The notes: generated by a model not told the origin, from the sequence alone. A DNA stretch of 64,000 bases from Larix kaempferi (GCA_027924585.1 BSBM01000260.1:17304468-17368467); one strand, 5' to 3'; numbered from the stretch's first letter, positions 35,349 through 50,369 are shown. Numbers and translations are program-made.

Positions 35349-36758
35349 AAATATTGAAATAATTTATTATAATAATTATAAAAAAATAGTATTTTATAAT
35401 AATAAAAATAATTATTATTATTATCACATGTTATTGAGACAATTTTCAAAGAATATAATTTAGTGCAATTTTAATAATAAAAGGAACATCCTTATTACTT
35501 AATTGTAAGCACATTACTTAATTGTAAGCAAAGACCCCAAAATTATTCTCTTCAATAAGTAGGGTTATAGTTGTTGGAGTTATTAAGAGAAGCTAGTGTG
35601 ATGTCTTGTAAGATTTTCTTCTTAATGGCAGCTTATCTTAAGCATTTGATATATTGCAATATGAGGTTTTCTTATTAAAGTTGTTTCTCATTCCTTTACT
35701 TTATTTAAACATGGAAATATTGAATCTTTATTTTTATGCTATGGCTTACTACTCATGCATTGCAATCAAAAAATAACTTGGAAAACTAAGTTGTTAAAAT
35801 GTTTTATTTATCCTAATAATAGAGTGCAGCATTTCAACATCTATTAAATTCAATATCTTAATTTAATACTAAATTTTTTCTCATCAATATGATTGTATTT
35901 TAAATTGAAATATATGTCTACATAATTATACAATTCAACATCTTCAAATATGATATTCTCATATAATAAATTATTTTCATAAAATCAATCATCTTTATTT
36001 TAATTTTAGTAATATTAATAATAAACTCCCAATTTTTATAAAAACTATTTGAATAGTTTGAAAATAACCTCATCTAAAACTTTAAGCTACCTTTCTTAGA
36101 TTTCAAATTGTATCCAATACACTTCTTTTGTTTGACATGGTACCCAATAAACTCAAGCATCCCACCACACTTAAATTTGTGTAATCTATTATTTATAAAT
36201 TATTATAAATTATAAAATTATTAAAAATAATAACATAAATTAAATCTTTATAAACATTAAATTAATTAAAATCGCGGTGGTTTGGGTGTTGACAGTGAGT
36301 GGAACCCTTATCGACTGGGTTTGTGTCAACAGGAGTCATTGTAAAATAATCAAGAATTCAATAATTCACATATGAACACAAGGATGTGTCATGTAATGTG
36401 ATTATGGAGTGGGATGTGATGCTCATGTGTGGGATCTCTATTGTAATATTGGAGATTATTGATGATTAAGAAGATTTCAACCTTCCCATAGATGTTCCCC
36501 ATTGGGGTTTTACCATGTATATCTGGTGATCTCTTGTTTATTCTCTTATCTCCATTTTATTCATGTTCATGTTATTTGTTGCTTATTATGATAGAAGGAT
36601 AGATTATCTCATGCTATGCATGTGTTGTATTGTTGTATGATTTTATCATCTTCCTCCATTTTTTTTATGCACATATATCTAATGCCATCTTCCTCCATTT
36701 TTGTATTTTATCTCCTAGTCATCATTACATATTCCAACAGTGCCCCTTAATGATGATT
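35346..36758. other. AT-rich spacer (unit 2)
   Basis: Lacks 18 bp of an AT-rich run near 36225 present in units 1 and 3, has C for A at about 35605, and one extra T near 36665. Confidence 0.65.
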
Positions 36759-36982
36759 GGGATATAGAATACAAAAATGGAGGAAGATGGCATTACATAT
36801 CATCCCCCTTGATGACAACTTCTAGAATGTCCATAAGCTACAAATAAAATAAGCGGTTGTTATCTTCATCTACTCCATGAGGCAAAGTGTGTTTTTATTC
36901 GTAGCTTATGGACATTTTGTAAGTTGTCATGAAGGGGATGATATGTAATACCATATTCCTATATTTTTGTATTTTATCTCCC
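36759..36982. repeat. Foldback element (unit 2)
   Basis: The right arm has lost one G (GAAGGGGATG against GAAGGGGGATG), adding a bulge; pairing otherwise as in unit 1. Confidence 0.85.
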
Positions 36983-38773
36983 AGGTTGTGCTAAGTTGTG
37001 CTTCCTGCTTGCTATAAATTGAATTTAGGAAATTTCCCATTCGTTTCTTGAGTCTGAGCGACTTTCCTTTCAGAGCCATTTTCGACGCTCTACGACATGT
37101 CAGTAGACCCTCAATGGTTCTCTAATTCAAAGAGAAATCTAAGCTTCCTAAAATACAGATGAGGATATTACAAACCTAGGCTCTCTTTTATCACCATGTC
37201 GACTCTGCACCAATATACGCAAAGAAAACATCGCTAATGCCACCCATGGAACCCAATTTTCCTACCAAAATATAACTAGCGAACCCTAGGAGGCTAATGT
37301 GTAGACACCGACAATGCAACTAGGATAGATGAAAGCAGCCACCATAAATGTAAACAAAGAAAAATGCTAAATTCTCAAAAATTTCATGCCCAACTCCTAA
37401 CTAATTACAAAATATCAACAACAACAACAAAAGATTATGTTTCTCCATACCTCCACAATGTGACCGTCTCCAAATCCACTGCAACAGAACCATCCAAGAC
37501 CAACTTTCTCATGAGAAAATGCAGTTCCTCCTTCACTAGTTTACAAAAACCACTGAACCGAGCCACCACTCACAACACATACCACAAACCAGAACCAACG
37601 AACAACAGGCACAATGCCAACAAAAACCAGGAAAATAACCATTATGCCAGAACCATGCACACGAGCTCACATTAAACCCCATACTCCAAGCATTAACTCT
37701 GGCAAATCACGAACTTCCCACTGTTAAATCTCCCACTAGGCTCCCTACCGTCGAAACAAAAAAAATTCAACACATCCATAGTTCTCCAGCCGGAGCCCAC
37801 ATACCAAGACCGGGCTCGTAGTACTCCACAATAATCACTCCAGGCCAACAACACTCAACTCTAACTCTAAGATGCATGTTCGCTGACATAATAAGTGGAC
37901 AGATGTCGAGTGAAACCCCCCCTCCAATTTCCGTGGTGCCTCTATAAAACTTTAACCATGGAAAACTTTGGAAATTCGGAAAATGTGGCATCTTGTGACT
38001 GGTAGAGACGAACTAATAGGTTCCAAAACCATCACAAGATGTCGAGAACATAATAAATTATATATATATTATTTTATCTTCTCATAATTTAACAAATTCA
38101 AAATTAAAATAAATTTATATTAATATAAATACACATATGAGAAAAAACACATTATGATGAACATCTTCCAAATATTTTATAGCATGCTTCGACTAAAAAT
38201 ATTTTATATTGTATAGTTTATAGTTTATATATTAATTTATATTGTACTTCGACTAAAGGTATTTTATATTGTGTATTTTATTGTTTATATATTAAATTAT
38301 TTTTTTCAAAATTATATAAATATAATAATAAATTTTTTAAACATGATTATACTTTCATCTAAATTTTATAACACTTATATGAATTTTCCCAAATCATCAA
38401 AATTATATATTAATGAAATTTCTCTCTCTCACTTCTAATTCCAGCATCTAAAAAAAATTACTATAAAATTAAATACGTCTTTCGTAAACAATTAAACTAA
38501 CAATCAAATGAAAATTTACTACAAAACTAGCAATTGCCCCAAAAAGGTGCAATTGACAATAATACACCAATACCTTGTTGTCGGAGGGTGAAATGGTTGA
38601 AAAGGGAAAACTAAAATCGAATTGATGTTTTGAGAAAAAGACCCCAAAAAATTGCATGGACTAAATTTTTTCCATGGTGTAGACTTGGCCTTTTACCTTG
38701 AGTACTATCACAAATGAGCTACCAGTTTTGTAGGGAAGGCCAAGGAAGGGTCAACTTTAAAAATCCCTTTTAC
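36983..38773. other. Spacer without recognised gene (unit 2)
   Basis: An inserted G near 37608 truncates the open frame starting at 37364 from 120 to 103 codons. T to C at about 37787 changes one residue of the minus-strand frame 37767-37991. Both speak against coding function. Confidence 0.6.
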
Positions 38774-38909
38774 GGTATCACAAATAAGAACTTAAATATT
38801 ATACGTAGATGAATTTAGCAACGAACTAGTAAACATAGTTAGCATTTTCATAGCACTTCAATCAACCAAAAGAGAGTGATTCGATGAAATGCTTATTCTT
38901 TTTGACTAG

Positions 38910-39371
38910 TTAGTCATCAAGGAAAGGTAACATGCAATCAACAAATTGATTCACTACTTTTGAATGTGTTGCATATTTTCCCAACAATTTAGAAAGAAAT
39001 TAGCTCACACTTTTGAGTTCCATGCAGCAAAATATTATCTTGATCTTCAAGATTTCCATGCTCCAAATTTAGAAGATTCTCAACGAAACCTAGAATTGCT
39101 AAAACCATGGCTTCTGAAACACTTTTAATAGACAGGGTTGAAAAAATGTTGGGGAGAAGCGATTTCTCTCTCTTGAGAAATGAAGCAAGCTTTAAATGTT
39201 TCTCATTTCCAAAAAACAAGTAATCAATGAACTAGTTGTTTCACTTCTCTCACTTTCTTGGATAAATTTCTCAACCGATGTTTTTATTGTTGTAAAAAAC
39301 ATATTACATAAATTTGTACCATAATTGATTGAATCATATTTAGTCAACGCAATGGAAATAACCTTAAGACG
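38910..39371 (-). pseudogene. UTP20: UTP20 pseudogene, 3' part (unit 3)
   Basis: Same lesions as unit 1; no difference noticed. Confidence 0.78.
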
Positions 39372-40129
39372 TGTTAGGATATTCCTATACTCCATCCTAG
39401 TCCTTCTATCATTTTTGTCATTTTCATTTTCAGTCATGCATGCAAAATTAGGGTTTGCATGTATCCTAGTCATCAGTACCAACACCTAGCCCTTAGTAAA
39501 CTAGCCCCAGGAGCTTCCTTCAGATCAGTTTTAGCTCTCCTAGAGCTTAGTGTGCCCTCCTTTCACCTATTGCATGATAAGGGCGCCTTTCTTCACCTAC
39601 CAGTCCAGTTTAGTTCAGTTATCTTCAGTTCTTTCCTTGATTTAAGGATTAACTGACTCCTAACTGACCTTATCACTCCGATGGACCTCTAGTGTAACTA
39701 GATAGCCTATTCTGACTCCATTTAGCTCCATCTGCGCCCTCCACTGAGCCTCCTTCACTACATTAGTGCTTCCATGTGCCAGTTACACCAACCACACTTA
39801 GTTTGACTCCCGGTGACCATTACTTGTGCATTGATGACTTCACTGATGATGAGTTGGACTCCTAGTTATGACTTGATGACTCTCCACTGATTATGGAGAT
39901 GTGCATGAAGGCTAATTCGAATTACACCTAGTGAATTTGAATCCTCATCCTCAGCATTGTATATTTACCAGTTTACTATTCAGATTAATGTAACATGTGT
40001 AATTATTCTGCCTCTATCAGAGCTCCTTTGGATCTATGTTCTATTGCTTCTCTCTTCTTCTATTATTCCTAAATTATTTCATTGTGAGGTTTACATCAAC
40101 TATTTGTATCTTATGTGGGCATTTTCACA
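39372..40129 (+). repeat. 5' LTR (unit 3)
   Basis: 758 bp; A at 39899 where the other three units have C. Confidence 0.95.
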
Positions 40130-40141
40130 TGGTATCAGAGC
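40130..40141 (+). other. Primer-binding site (unit 3)
   Basis: TGGTATCAGAGC directly after the LTR. Confidence 0.93.
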
Positions 40142-40250
40142 GAGGTTGAGAGTATATTCTACCTCCATTCTTGAGATTTTTTTGTAGGTATTTCGAAGTT
40201 CCAGCAGCAGATTCAGCAGTTTCTATTTGCACTTGTTCCAGTAGTCAAAT

Positions 40251-42029
40251 ATGAGCAATTTGAATGCTTCTTCTTCTCTTTCTCCTATGATCCTCACTCC
40301 CTTCAATTACTTCGAATGGAAGAGTGATATGAGATTACACTTGTGGACTAGACACCTAAATAGAATGGTATTTGAAAAAGATGCCATACCACATACAGCT
40401 GTAGAAAGAATCAAGCATCTAAATAAAATGGATGAAGATTTTGGTTTCATATGTCTTCACATGTCTAAAGATCTTTTGTTTCATATTGAAGGATTGAAGT
40501 CTCCAAGTGAGTTATGGACTAAATTGGAGAGTCTTTTTGGCAAACAAGATGGGCTAAGAGGCCATACTCTTGAAAATGAATTGGTTTCCCTACAACCTAG
40601 CAATTTCGAGAGCATTCAAGCATTCTTCTCAAAATTTAAGAATTTGGTTTTATAATGCAAGCATTGTGGCATCACTAAAAGTGATGAGCAATTGGTGCTC
40701 TCCTTTTTGAGCAAACTTGGATCTCAATTTTCTGTCTTTGTATCTACTTTCCATTCTGGGCAAATGTCAATCCCTGGATGGAAGTTTCCTACCTTAGAAG
40801 TCTTCATTCAAGCCCTCATTCAAGAAGAGGACAAATTGTTTCAAATGGGTGCCATAAACACCTCCAAAGATCTATCTCTTCTAGCTGGTGAAGCAAGTGG
40901 AGCGAATGCAAAAGAGAGGCAAAAATACAAAGACAAGAAGCCATCAAAATCCAAGAATGACAAACAAAAGAGACCAAATTGTTCCTACTGCAAGAGAGGA
41001 AACCATCCTGAGAAAGCTTGCATGCACAAGAAAATTGATCTTCTAACCAAGCTTCTTGAACAAAACAAAATTGTTGTTCCAAAAGAAGCAAAGATGTCTG
41101 ATTCTGGAAGTGGATTTGATAATTTCCATGCATTGATGGCTGGTTTTTCAAAGTCAAAATCCCTCCTCATAGATTCTAGAGCCTCCAACCACATGGTTTC
41201 CTCTAAAGAATCCTTTTCCTCTTTGGATCTCCAAGATGGGCCTACCATTCACATGGGAGACAACTCTCAGATTTCTACCAAAGGATTGGGTACAGTTCAT
41301 ATGGAGCATGGTAAGTTCAATTTTTTTTTATTTGTTCCTTCTCTAATAGCTAATTTGTTGTCAATATATCAAATGACTCATACAGGATCACCAAAGCAAG
41401 TAATTTTCGGTCCAAACATAGTAGAGATTACAGAAATCTCCACTGGAAAGGTTATAGCGAATGGGATTGCTAATCATGCCTCAAAGGCATATGAGTTCTC
41501 ACACTTCATGCCTTTCTCTCTGACTATTCCTTCAAATTCTGATGAAGATCACAGTGACTCCTCTTCTAATGAAGAAGAAGATCAAGATTTTGATGTTGAG
41601 ATCATGGTTCAAGAAGATTTAGATCCAGAACCAACACCTATTCTCAGTCCAGATTCAAGGTCAATATGGGCTCACACAGTCCTTGCTACTACTGAGAACA
41701 CAGTTGATGACTTACATGTTCACAAAACTACTAGACTTCAGCATCATGCCAACCTTGCATTATTCCATCCACCTATCCATGAGAGATGCAGCATGATGAT
41801 GGGGTTCTCTCTTCCATTTCTTGGAAAGACTCCTCATGTTCCATTCGCTCCAGTTACAAAAAGAGTTCCTGAAAGACTTGCTTCGTCCAACACATTCTCT
41901 ACACAGTGGAAGGCATATCAAGAGACTAGATCCAAATCTAGCTCCTACTTTGGCTTCCTACAGGGGATCAGCTTGCCAAGTCTTTTGCAAAAGTTTTCAC
42001 TGATGAAAGCTTCTTTATTTTCTGCATAG
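40251..42029 (+). pseudogene. gag: copia gag-protease frame, broken (unit 3)
   Basis: Identical translation to unit 1, in-frame TAA at 40653-40655, zinc knuckle 40980-41021, D-S-R-A motif 41172-41183. Confidence 0.9.
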
Positions 42030-42034
42030 TATGA
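41835..42034 (+). pseudogene. copia RNase H C-terminal remnant (unit 3)
   Basis: Same two-frame tail as in unit 1. Confidence 0.75.
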
Positions 42035-42192
42035 TGGTTCTTTGAGTTATTAACTATTCTTTTGAGGGGGGGTATTTTTCCCATGAGGTTTTCCCCATTT
42101 CCTTGGTTTATGGACAGTTCTTTATTTCTTCTATCATTTCTTTGATTGTATGGGTGACCTTTGGTCCTAGTTACTAGGGCCCAAGATGGATT

Positions 42193-42201
42193 AAGGGGGG
42201 G
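42193..42201 (+). other. Polypurine tract (unit 3)
   Basis: AAGGGGGGG immediately before the 3' LTR. Confidence 0.85.
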
Positions 42202-42959
42202 TGTTAGGATATTCCTATACTCCATCCTAGTCCTTCTAGCATTTCTGTCATTTTCATTTTCAGTCATGCATGCAAAATTAGGGTTTGCATGCATCCTAGT
42301 CATTAGTACCAGCACCTAGCCCTCAGTAAACTAGCCCCTGGAGCTTCCTTCAGATCAGTTTTATCTCTCCTAGAGCTTAGTGCACCCTCCTTTCACTTAC
42401 TGCATGAGAAGGGCACCTTTCTTCACCTACCAGTCCAGTTTAGTTCAATTATCTTCAGTTCTTTCCTTGATTTAAGGATTAACTGACTCCTAACTGACCT
42501 TATCACTCCGATGGACCTCGAGTGTGACTAGATAGCCTATTCTGACTCCAGTTAGCTCCATCTGCGCCCTCCACTGAGCCTCCTTCACTACATTAGTGCT
42601 TCCATGTGCCAGTTACACCAACCACACTCAGTTAGACTCCCGGTTGACCATTACTTGTGCATTGATGACTTCATTGATGATGAGTTGGACTCCTAGTTAT
42701 GACTTGATGACTCTCCACTGATTATGGATCTGTGCATGAAGGCTAATTCGAATTACACCTAGTGAATTCGAATCCTCATCCTCAGCATTTATATTTACCA
42801 GTTTACTATTCAGATTAATGTAACATGTGTAATTATTCTGCCTCTATCAGAGATCCTTTGGATCTATGTTCTATTGCTTCTCTCTTCTTCTATTATTCCT
42901 AAATTCTTTCATTGTGAGGTTTACATCATCTCTTTGGATCTTATGTGGGCATTTTCACA
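42202..42959 (+). repeat. 3' LTR (unit 3)
   Basis: Shares C at 42324 and C at 42356 with unit 2. Confidence 0.95.
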
Positions 42960-43373
42960 AGACACAGCAATCTTAAGTCTTTCATTCCACCAAGAAATAA
43001 TGGTAGGATCATATATGATTCATAGTGGCACTTCTAATGTGAACCCCACTAGCAAACAACATGGTTGATGTTGATATATTCTCAACAACATTGTAGAAAG
43101 TCCTTTGACCATTTTTTTTGAGATTTTATATATATTTCTTTTATCACTCTTTTTACATTTGCAAACATTAATGATTTCCAATCACATCGAATTCTAGAAG
43201 TTTAAAAAACATATCAACTATAATGCTCAACGTTGTTTAATTTTGTGGGTAACATATTCAAAGACCAAAGAAAATAAGCATACCTCCAATATTTCAAGTT
43301 GTAGATACCTTTCTTTCTCTTCCTGACATCTATCAATCTCACTGGAATCCATGTTCTTATCCATTTGTTTTAT
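42960..43373 (-). pseudogene. UTP20: UTP20 pseudogene, upstream exon parts (unit 3)
   Basis: Exon part 43033 down to 42960 and upstream exon candidate 43364 down to 43284. Confidence 0.65.
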
Positions 43374-45171
43374 ATTATGCATCATTGATCACTCATAAAT
43401 ATTGTGGTTTGTAGTAAGATATTTTTTTACTCATTTTTTCCCAAATTCAAATTCTTATTAAATATTAAAAATGAATTGTTGGGATTGAAAATATCAGTCG
43501 AGATTGGAAAATTGAATACAATGGGCATATTTTAGAGGATGGATCCATTTATGAATTTAAAATGTAATTTAAGAAATGAAAAATGGCAATTTAACTAAAA
43601 TTATATAACCAAATTCCAGTGATGATAACAAAAAACAATCCAAAGCATATAAAGTCTAACCTACTCCATGTGACTTTTCATTAAAAAAGATAACACAAAT
43701 TCCAAACTTCCATTTATAAAATCACTATACTTTGATGCTTGTGTCAAAGAAACACACATAAATTATCATTGGCGAGCACAAAATACAGATTAGGGTTTCA
43801 TTGCCTCTTCTAGGATTCGATGTAATGACCTCCAATTGAGCATCATCCGATAAGTAGAAGCTCGAATCCTTCAATTGAATGACTACAAATATCTACTAAT
43901 ACAAATTAAATTGCATCTAATTCTACCTTTCCTTCCTAAGCCTCAAGGACTGTATTTCTCAAAGAAAAGAAAAAACACACACAACCTAATCTTGGAGAAT
44001 ATATCCCATGACAACAACAGATCTATAGGAGCCTTACTTTAGCATTGTTTTTTACAAGAAAAAAGTATGAAGTTCCTCATTCATAACACTCTCCACACTT
44101 GGATTAACATCATATATCACTCCAATCTTATAGACCACAAACATGAGCAAGGAACTCCAAAACATGTTAATAGGTTGTTCCTCATGCACAAAGTGGGTTG
44201 TTAAAGCATGCACCTTTCTTCTAACTACTTTATTTGTCTAGTATTTTGTTAGGTTAGTTTACAAAGGGTGGAGTTTCTTCCACTATCATTAATGCATGTC
44301 ATTCACATGAAGATACATGGCAAGAAAAAATATCCTTAATATCTAGCCTAGAAATATTAATATCATCATTTAATATTCTATATCTAGTCTAGAAATATTT
44401 TCTTTGATAATTTGAAAATGAAATTTGATAAAAATATATTCTTAAGGTGTATTTTGGCATTGATTTATTTATATACTATAGATCCCTTCAAAATTTTAGT
44501 ATGATGTCTTCAAACAAAAAATTATACAAGAAAAGAGGTTTAGAGGAAATGTTGTTAGGAAATAGCATATTCTACTAATTCAATTATTTACCTCATCAAA
44601 TCGTGTGATTTTATCTTCAAACATTAATGTACTAACACAATAATAAACATATCTATACATACATGCATACACACGTATATAAACAAAAAAAAATACCTTC
44701 TAAATATGAAATTAAATTACATAGATATTGACTTACTACTTATATATACTATCTTAGTTAAATCCTTCTCTTACTTATCATTGGTTAAGTGTTTATTCCT
44801 TAAAAAAAAAAAAAAAAACATGTTAACCAATCCAATAAATATTATACCATTATACCTCAGTGATTCAGTTTAAGAAAACATATTAACCAATCCAATAAAT
44901 ATCATATCTCAATGTAGATAAATGTTGATTTTCAATGTTGTTAGTTTCATGCATTTGCAAAACCTATTTCCAATGTAGATAAATGTTGATTGTCAATGTT
45001 GTTAGGAATGATTTTGTATGTAATTTCAAAAACTATTTAGGTTGTAATACCATAAGTATATTTTGATGGTAATTAATTAAAGAAGACCAATCAAATAAAT
45101 GTTGTTAGAATTGTGATAACAATAACTTATACAATTTTTATGGTAAAAACCAAATTTACCTGGATGGTTAA
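43374..45171. other. AT-rich spacer (unit 3)
   Basis: G at 43483, shared with unit 2. The 60- and 61-bp-period duplications are present. Confidence 0.7.
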
Positions 45172-45438
45172 TATAGAATATGGAATACCTTGCCTAGAGG
45201 TAGAGAACATTGGACAATAGTGAAAAAGGTGCCTGCAATAGTGAAAAGGGTTCTTCTTGCAGCAGTTTGTGGACATGTTGCAAGTGATTTAGACAAAATG
45301 AGATCTACTTCAGGTTATGTCTATTTGTTAGATGTCAAAGGTTCAAGAAATTGTGGCTTTATCCACTACTCACATATAATATATAGTTATTTCACATGCA
45401 TTCAAGGAGGTAATTTTAAAGGGTTAGAGAAGTTATGA
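45172..45438 (+). pseudogene. Second copia RNase H remnant (unit 3)
   Basis: Same translation as in units 1 and 2. Confidence 0.75.
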
Positions 45439-48226
45439 TGGTGTTTGGTTTCTCTTGGCTTGAGGAAAAGGTGATGAATAGAAAAATTTATGGTAAAATC
45501 CAAATTTAAGAATACCCATATCTTACTGGGTGGATGTTTCCTTGAATTATTGTCATGGTTTTATCACGTAATGTCAAGGTTTTACCATGTAAAATCTATG
45601 TTTTTTTTATTGCCATTGTGTTATCTTGCTTTCTCATTCTATTATTCCTTCCGTGCAATTTTTTGTTGTTGTGAGCTCACTTTAACTCAACCAATGTTGT
45701 GTATCAGCTTTCATCCAATAATGATAGTGTCAGATAAATGTTGTGTGTCAGCTTTCAGTTTTCATGCATATCCAATAGCTGATATTATTAGTTTTCATGC
45801 ATATCCAAGTTTTCATGTAAACACATGCAATAAAAGGAATGCTTATTTGTTTTTAAGCAATGGGAAATGATAATGATAATATATCTTAGTTTTGTTACAG
45901 CCACTCTGCACGGCTATTGGATTGCAGAATTATACGCATAAGAATAACAAAATCCATGAATGCCTTCATGTTAACATAAATTTATATTATATTTAAGTAA
46001 AAACGACAGCATCTTGCTTCACAATATTAATTGTACTGTGGGTGTCACAATTTGGAGGTAGACAGAGTCTGATAAATCAAATCTTTTCTTAAATTTTTTC
46101 CAGATGGAGACTTCAGAATTGAAGTGACAAATTTGCTACTCGACATATCTTATTGTATGCTGAAACCTACGTTTAAGTATAACAGAGAATCACTCTCATA
46201 AGTTAGTGGATCGCCAAGAAGAGAAACCAAATCTTTAGGTTGGAAGTGGGTGAGGAACAAACAAAATTTGGTATTGCTCTCTATTTACTTGTTTTGCAAC
46301 AAGTTTATTACATATTTTCACATAGATTGCTATCAGAATTTCTCACAACAAATGACATTGGTATTTGACCCACTGCTTCTTGATCAAGATACCTAAGACA
46401 AAGAATTGCATGCTTAAATGAATTAGAAAGTATGAAAAAAAATCTAGTGTGCAAACGAAGGAGGAGATTAAGTATTGTTATATAGAGTCTATGATATCTT
46501 AGCTATCACTTAAAAAATATTTATTAGCTCAAGACATAGTAAATCCAGCTATATGTATAGTTAACGCTCCATGTGCAATGTTAAAATACCGGCGTTGAAT
46601 CCCAAAGCTCCAATGTCCATGGTTCTGGTATCCTTTTAATAAATTGGTGTAACAACGAATGGAGAGATTGGGGTACCTCTTCAAATTCATATATTTAAAA
46701 ATCAACGTGCTACAGTCCTCAAATCTGGTTTGTTTGAATACATTGATCTTTGTTTTGTTCACCTATGCGACTACAATAGTGTATCGATTTGACGTCCTGT
46801 ATTCCCTTTGCAGCGGACTATTGGACTCTTTAACAATTGTCCCTGATTACTTCCCATGGCTGCCCACGTTGTTGAAGTTCCTGATTGGGTAGATAATGGT
46901 AGTCCTGCAACTTTCATTTGATTAGTCCGTTGAGAATGCTCCTGCTTTCTCCAGAGTAGTCAATGATTACTTTATTTGCGATTGCTTTCTCGTTATTGTT
47001 GAGTTCAGATATTTTATTGAAACACATTTGCTTAGCATGCTTTCCAAAACAAAGAGCCTTGCATACATTACATTTCTTTTATCACCCGATTTGTGTCTAA
47101 CACAGTCTAGCCTCATGCTGCGTGAAATGCCAACTTCCCATTAATCCCGTAAAGCTCGAACTCAAGAGAATTGAAATACTTGGATGGTTGTCGATACAAT
47201 TCTGGAACCTCGACAATTGAGATGATTTCTAGTTCTTTACACCGGTTTATGATCGAGAATATGTATGCAAAAAGATGCAGCAACTTCAAGGTTCAGTGCT
47301 ATGTGATCTAGCCAGCCCCGACTGCTCCAAACAATCTAAAACTCATTAAATTGTTGATTATAATCGCCGTGACAGCAAGATACCAACCAAATGATTCAAA
47401 GCACCTGAAATTTGATCAAAAGGGTGTTGAAGTCATCATTTTTAAATATAGGAAATCCAGTCGAAGGTCTAGCTAAAGCTGTGTCGGGCATAGGATAATT
47501 TTTTTTTAATTATGGGAACATCAATCTTTCAAAGGTATATCCAACAGCCAGCAAGTCAGATATACCAGAAATTTGTGATTCGGCAGGGGCCGAGAAGTCT
47601 TGAGACCCTTTATCTCAGGGGTCGCCTATCCTTGAAGCCTTGTCACAACTAGCCAATGAGCAACCCTACCCGATCACTCTACCTCATAGTATGGCATTTA
47701 ATACTGTTGCGGGATGAATATAAACAGTTGGATTAATCGTTAAATCAGATCCAACCGCTCGCATCTACCCCACTGCATCATTAAAATACTAAGATTCAGT
47801 CATCGGTCAAATCATTGATGGAGTAGTGGGAGCAGGGTCCGGCCTTACGCCTTCGTCAGCCAGGCAACAACAGTTTTAGCGATGGAAACATGTGGCAAGT
47901 TTTTATTTGTTAGATGTACTACGAAATGGAATAGTGCGTTTGAAACCCAACCTCATATAGAAAAACACTTACGGCATACGTATATAACCTTCGAAATGTT
48001 TCCCTCGAGTTAACGCTTTAATTTCTTCTTAGACACTTGCTTTAAAAAAATAAAAGATGAGTCATCATGAGAATAGAACATGTCTTATTAACAAATATGA
48101 TTCTAAATATGTAATCTCAAAGATGAGTTATTATGGTCTCATGAGTGTAGATCAAGTGGCGATAAAGTGCATTATTAAGGTAATCTTTGTGACATCATAT
48201 GAACCCCACTTCAATTGTGGATTTCC
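45439..48226. other. Spacer without recognised gene (unit 3)
   Basis: A C to G change at about 48219 just before the hairpin module is the only difference noticed. Confidence 0.55.
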
Positions 48227-48304
48227 TATATACGCCGATCGGCGTATATAAGCCATATTATTAATATTAATATGGCTTGCTAGTTGACGGTCGGCCTGCC
48301 GGGA
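48227..48304. repeat. Hairpin module, copy A (unit 3)
   Basis: 24-bp palindrome at 48227-48250, intact. Confidence 0.85.
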
Positions 48305-48313
48305 ATAATTTAT

Positions 48314-50369
48314 CAGTTTTAATTATTATTTATTAAATTATTTATTATAAAAAAATATTATTATTATTACAAAGGTTAATAGTATAATTATTATTAATAT
48401 TATTATTATAATGATTTCTATTAAAATAATAATTATTATTGTTATTATAATTTAAACAATACAACGCAATGTGGCATATGCTTTAATAATAATAATAATA
48501 TATTATTATTATTATTATATTATTATTATTATTATTAAAGTTGTGAATTCTCATTATAAATTATTTTATAAATATAATAAAATAATAAATAAGAACCACA
48601 TTTTTTAATGTGGTTAGATCAATCGGAAAATATCAATCACATAAAAAAATGTGGTTGTTGCTAGTGGCCAATCGACCCACCCAAGAAATAACTAAATTAA
48701 AATAATAATAATAATATTTCAAAATTAAAATAAAAATAAATACATTGAGTTAAAAAAAATATTAAAAAATATTAAAACATATTAAATATTAAATAAAATA
48801 AAATAAATAATTTAATTTAATTTAACTTAACTTAACTTAATTTAATTTAATTACTTTAATTTAATTTAACTTAATTTAATTTAATTTTTAATATGGTTTA
48901 ATATGTTTTATTTAATTTAATTTTTAATATGTTTTAAAGATTTAATTTAATTTAACTTAACTTAACTTAAAACATATTAAAAATTAAATTTTCATAAAAC
49001 ATAATAAATTAAAAATTAAAAATTAAATTAAATTTAACCATAAAACATTATAAACTAAAAATTAAATTAAGTTATGTTTTATGGTTAACCATAAAACATA
49101 ATAAATTAAATTTAACTTAACTTAATTAAAACATATTAAAAATTAAATTAAATAAAAGATATTAAACCATATTAATTTAATTTAATTTTTAATATGGTTT
49201 AATATGTTTTATTTAATTTAATTTTTAATGTGTTTTAATTATTTAATTTAATTTAACTTAACTTAATTTAATTTAATTGTATTTAATTTAATTTAATTTG
49301 TCTAAATAAAATAAAATAAATTTAATTTAATTTAAAAAATTAAATTAAATCATTAAAACATATTAAAAAATAAATTAAATTAAACATATTAAATCATATT
49401 AAAAATTAAATTAAAATTAAATTAAATTAAGTTAAATTTAAATTAAATTAAAGTATTTAAATTAAAGTAAATTAAATTAAGTGAAATTAATTTAATTAAT
49501 TTAATTTAAAATAATTATATTAAATCAAATTAAATTAATTAAATTATGATGAGTGATATGTTTGATTTAATAATATAAGTAAAAATGAACGAATATAAGT
49601 AAAAATGGCAATGAAAAATAAAGTGAAGTAAATTAAATAAATAAAAGGGAAGTAAATTAAATAAAGTAAAAAAAAAAAAAAAAGTCAAATGAAAAATTTA
49701 AAAGAAAAAGTGGAAATAAATAGAGTCAAATAAAGAATTAAAATAGAATAAAAAATACAAATAAACCAGTGGAAACAAAATAAAATTAAAATAAAGGAAA
49801 TTAAAAAAAGAAAAGCAAATAAAAGCAAAGTAAAAAACCAAAGTAAATAAATAGAGTAAAATAAAGAAGTAAAAGAAAATTAATAAATAAATATAAATGA
49901 AAAATAAATAAATAAATGAAAAATAAAATAAATGAAATAAAAAAAATTAATAAAAATGTTATTTGGAAATAAAAATGAAAAGAATTACATATTAAGTTAA
50001 AACAAATTAAATAAACATATTAAAACATATTAATATTTAATTTAAATTAAATATAAATATAAATATTAAAACATATTAAAAATTAAATTAAATTAAATAA
50101 AAATATGATAACATATCAAAAATTAAATTTAAATTAAATTAAATTAAGTTAAGTTAAATTAAATTACTTAATTAAATTAAAATAAAATAAATTAAATTAA
50201 AAATATTAAAATATATTAGAAATTAAATTAAATTAATTAAAATAAACTCAATTAATTTAAATTGAATAAAAATATTACAACATATTTATCGTATTAAAAA
50301 CTAAATTAAATAAAAATATTAAAACATATTAAAAATTTAATTTAATTATTAATTAATTATTTAATTTAG
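48314..50369. repeat. AT-rich pentamer and AAT tract (unit 3)
   Basis: 7-bp longer than unit 1 because of an added TTAATTA-type unit at about 50347, just before the TTGAC satellite. Confidence 0.9.

Larger units (their letters stand above)
19393..38773. repeat. Macrosatellite unit 2 (19,381 bp)
   Basis: Second unit. Private differences from units 1 and 3 include C to T at 19868, a 1-bp insertion at about 29325, an extra G at about 31321, loss of 18 bp near 36225, loss of one G in the foldback arm near 36937, and an inserted G near 37608. It shares three substitutions with unit 3 against units 1 and 4 (22943, 22975, 24102). Confidence 0.97.
39372..42959 (+). mobile_element. Internally deleted copia element (unit 3)
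   Basis: Same insertion point and 5-bp flanks as the other units. Confidence 0.95.
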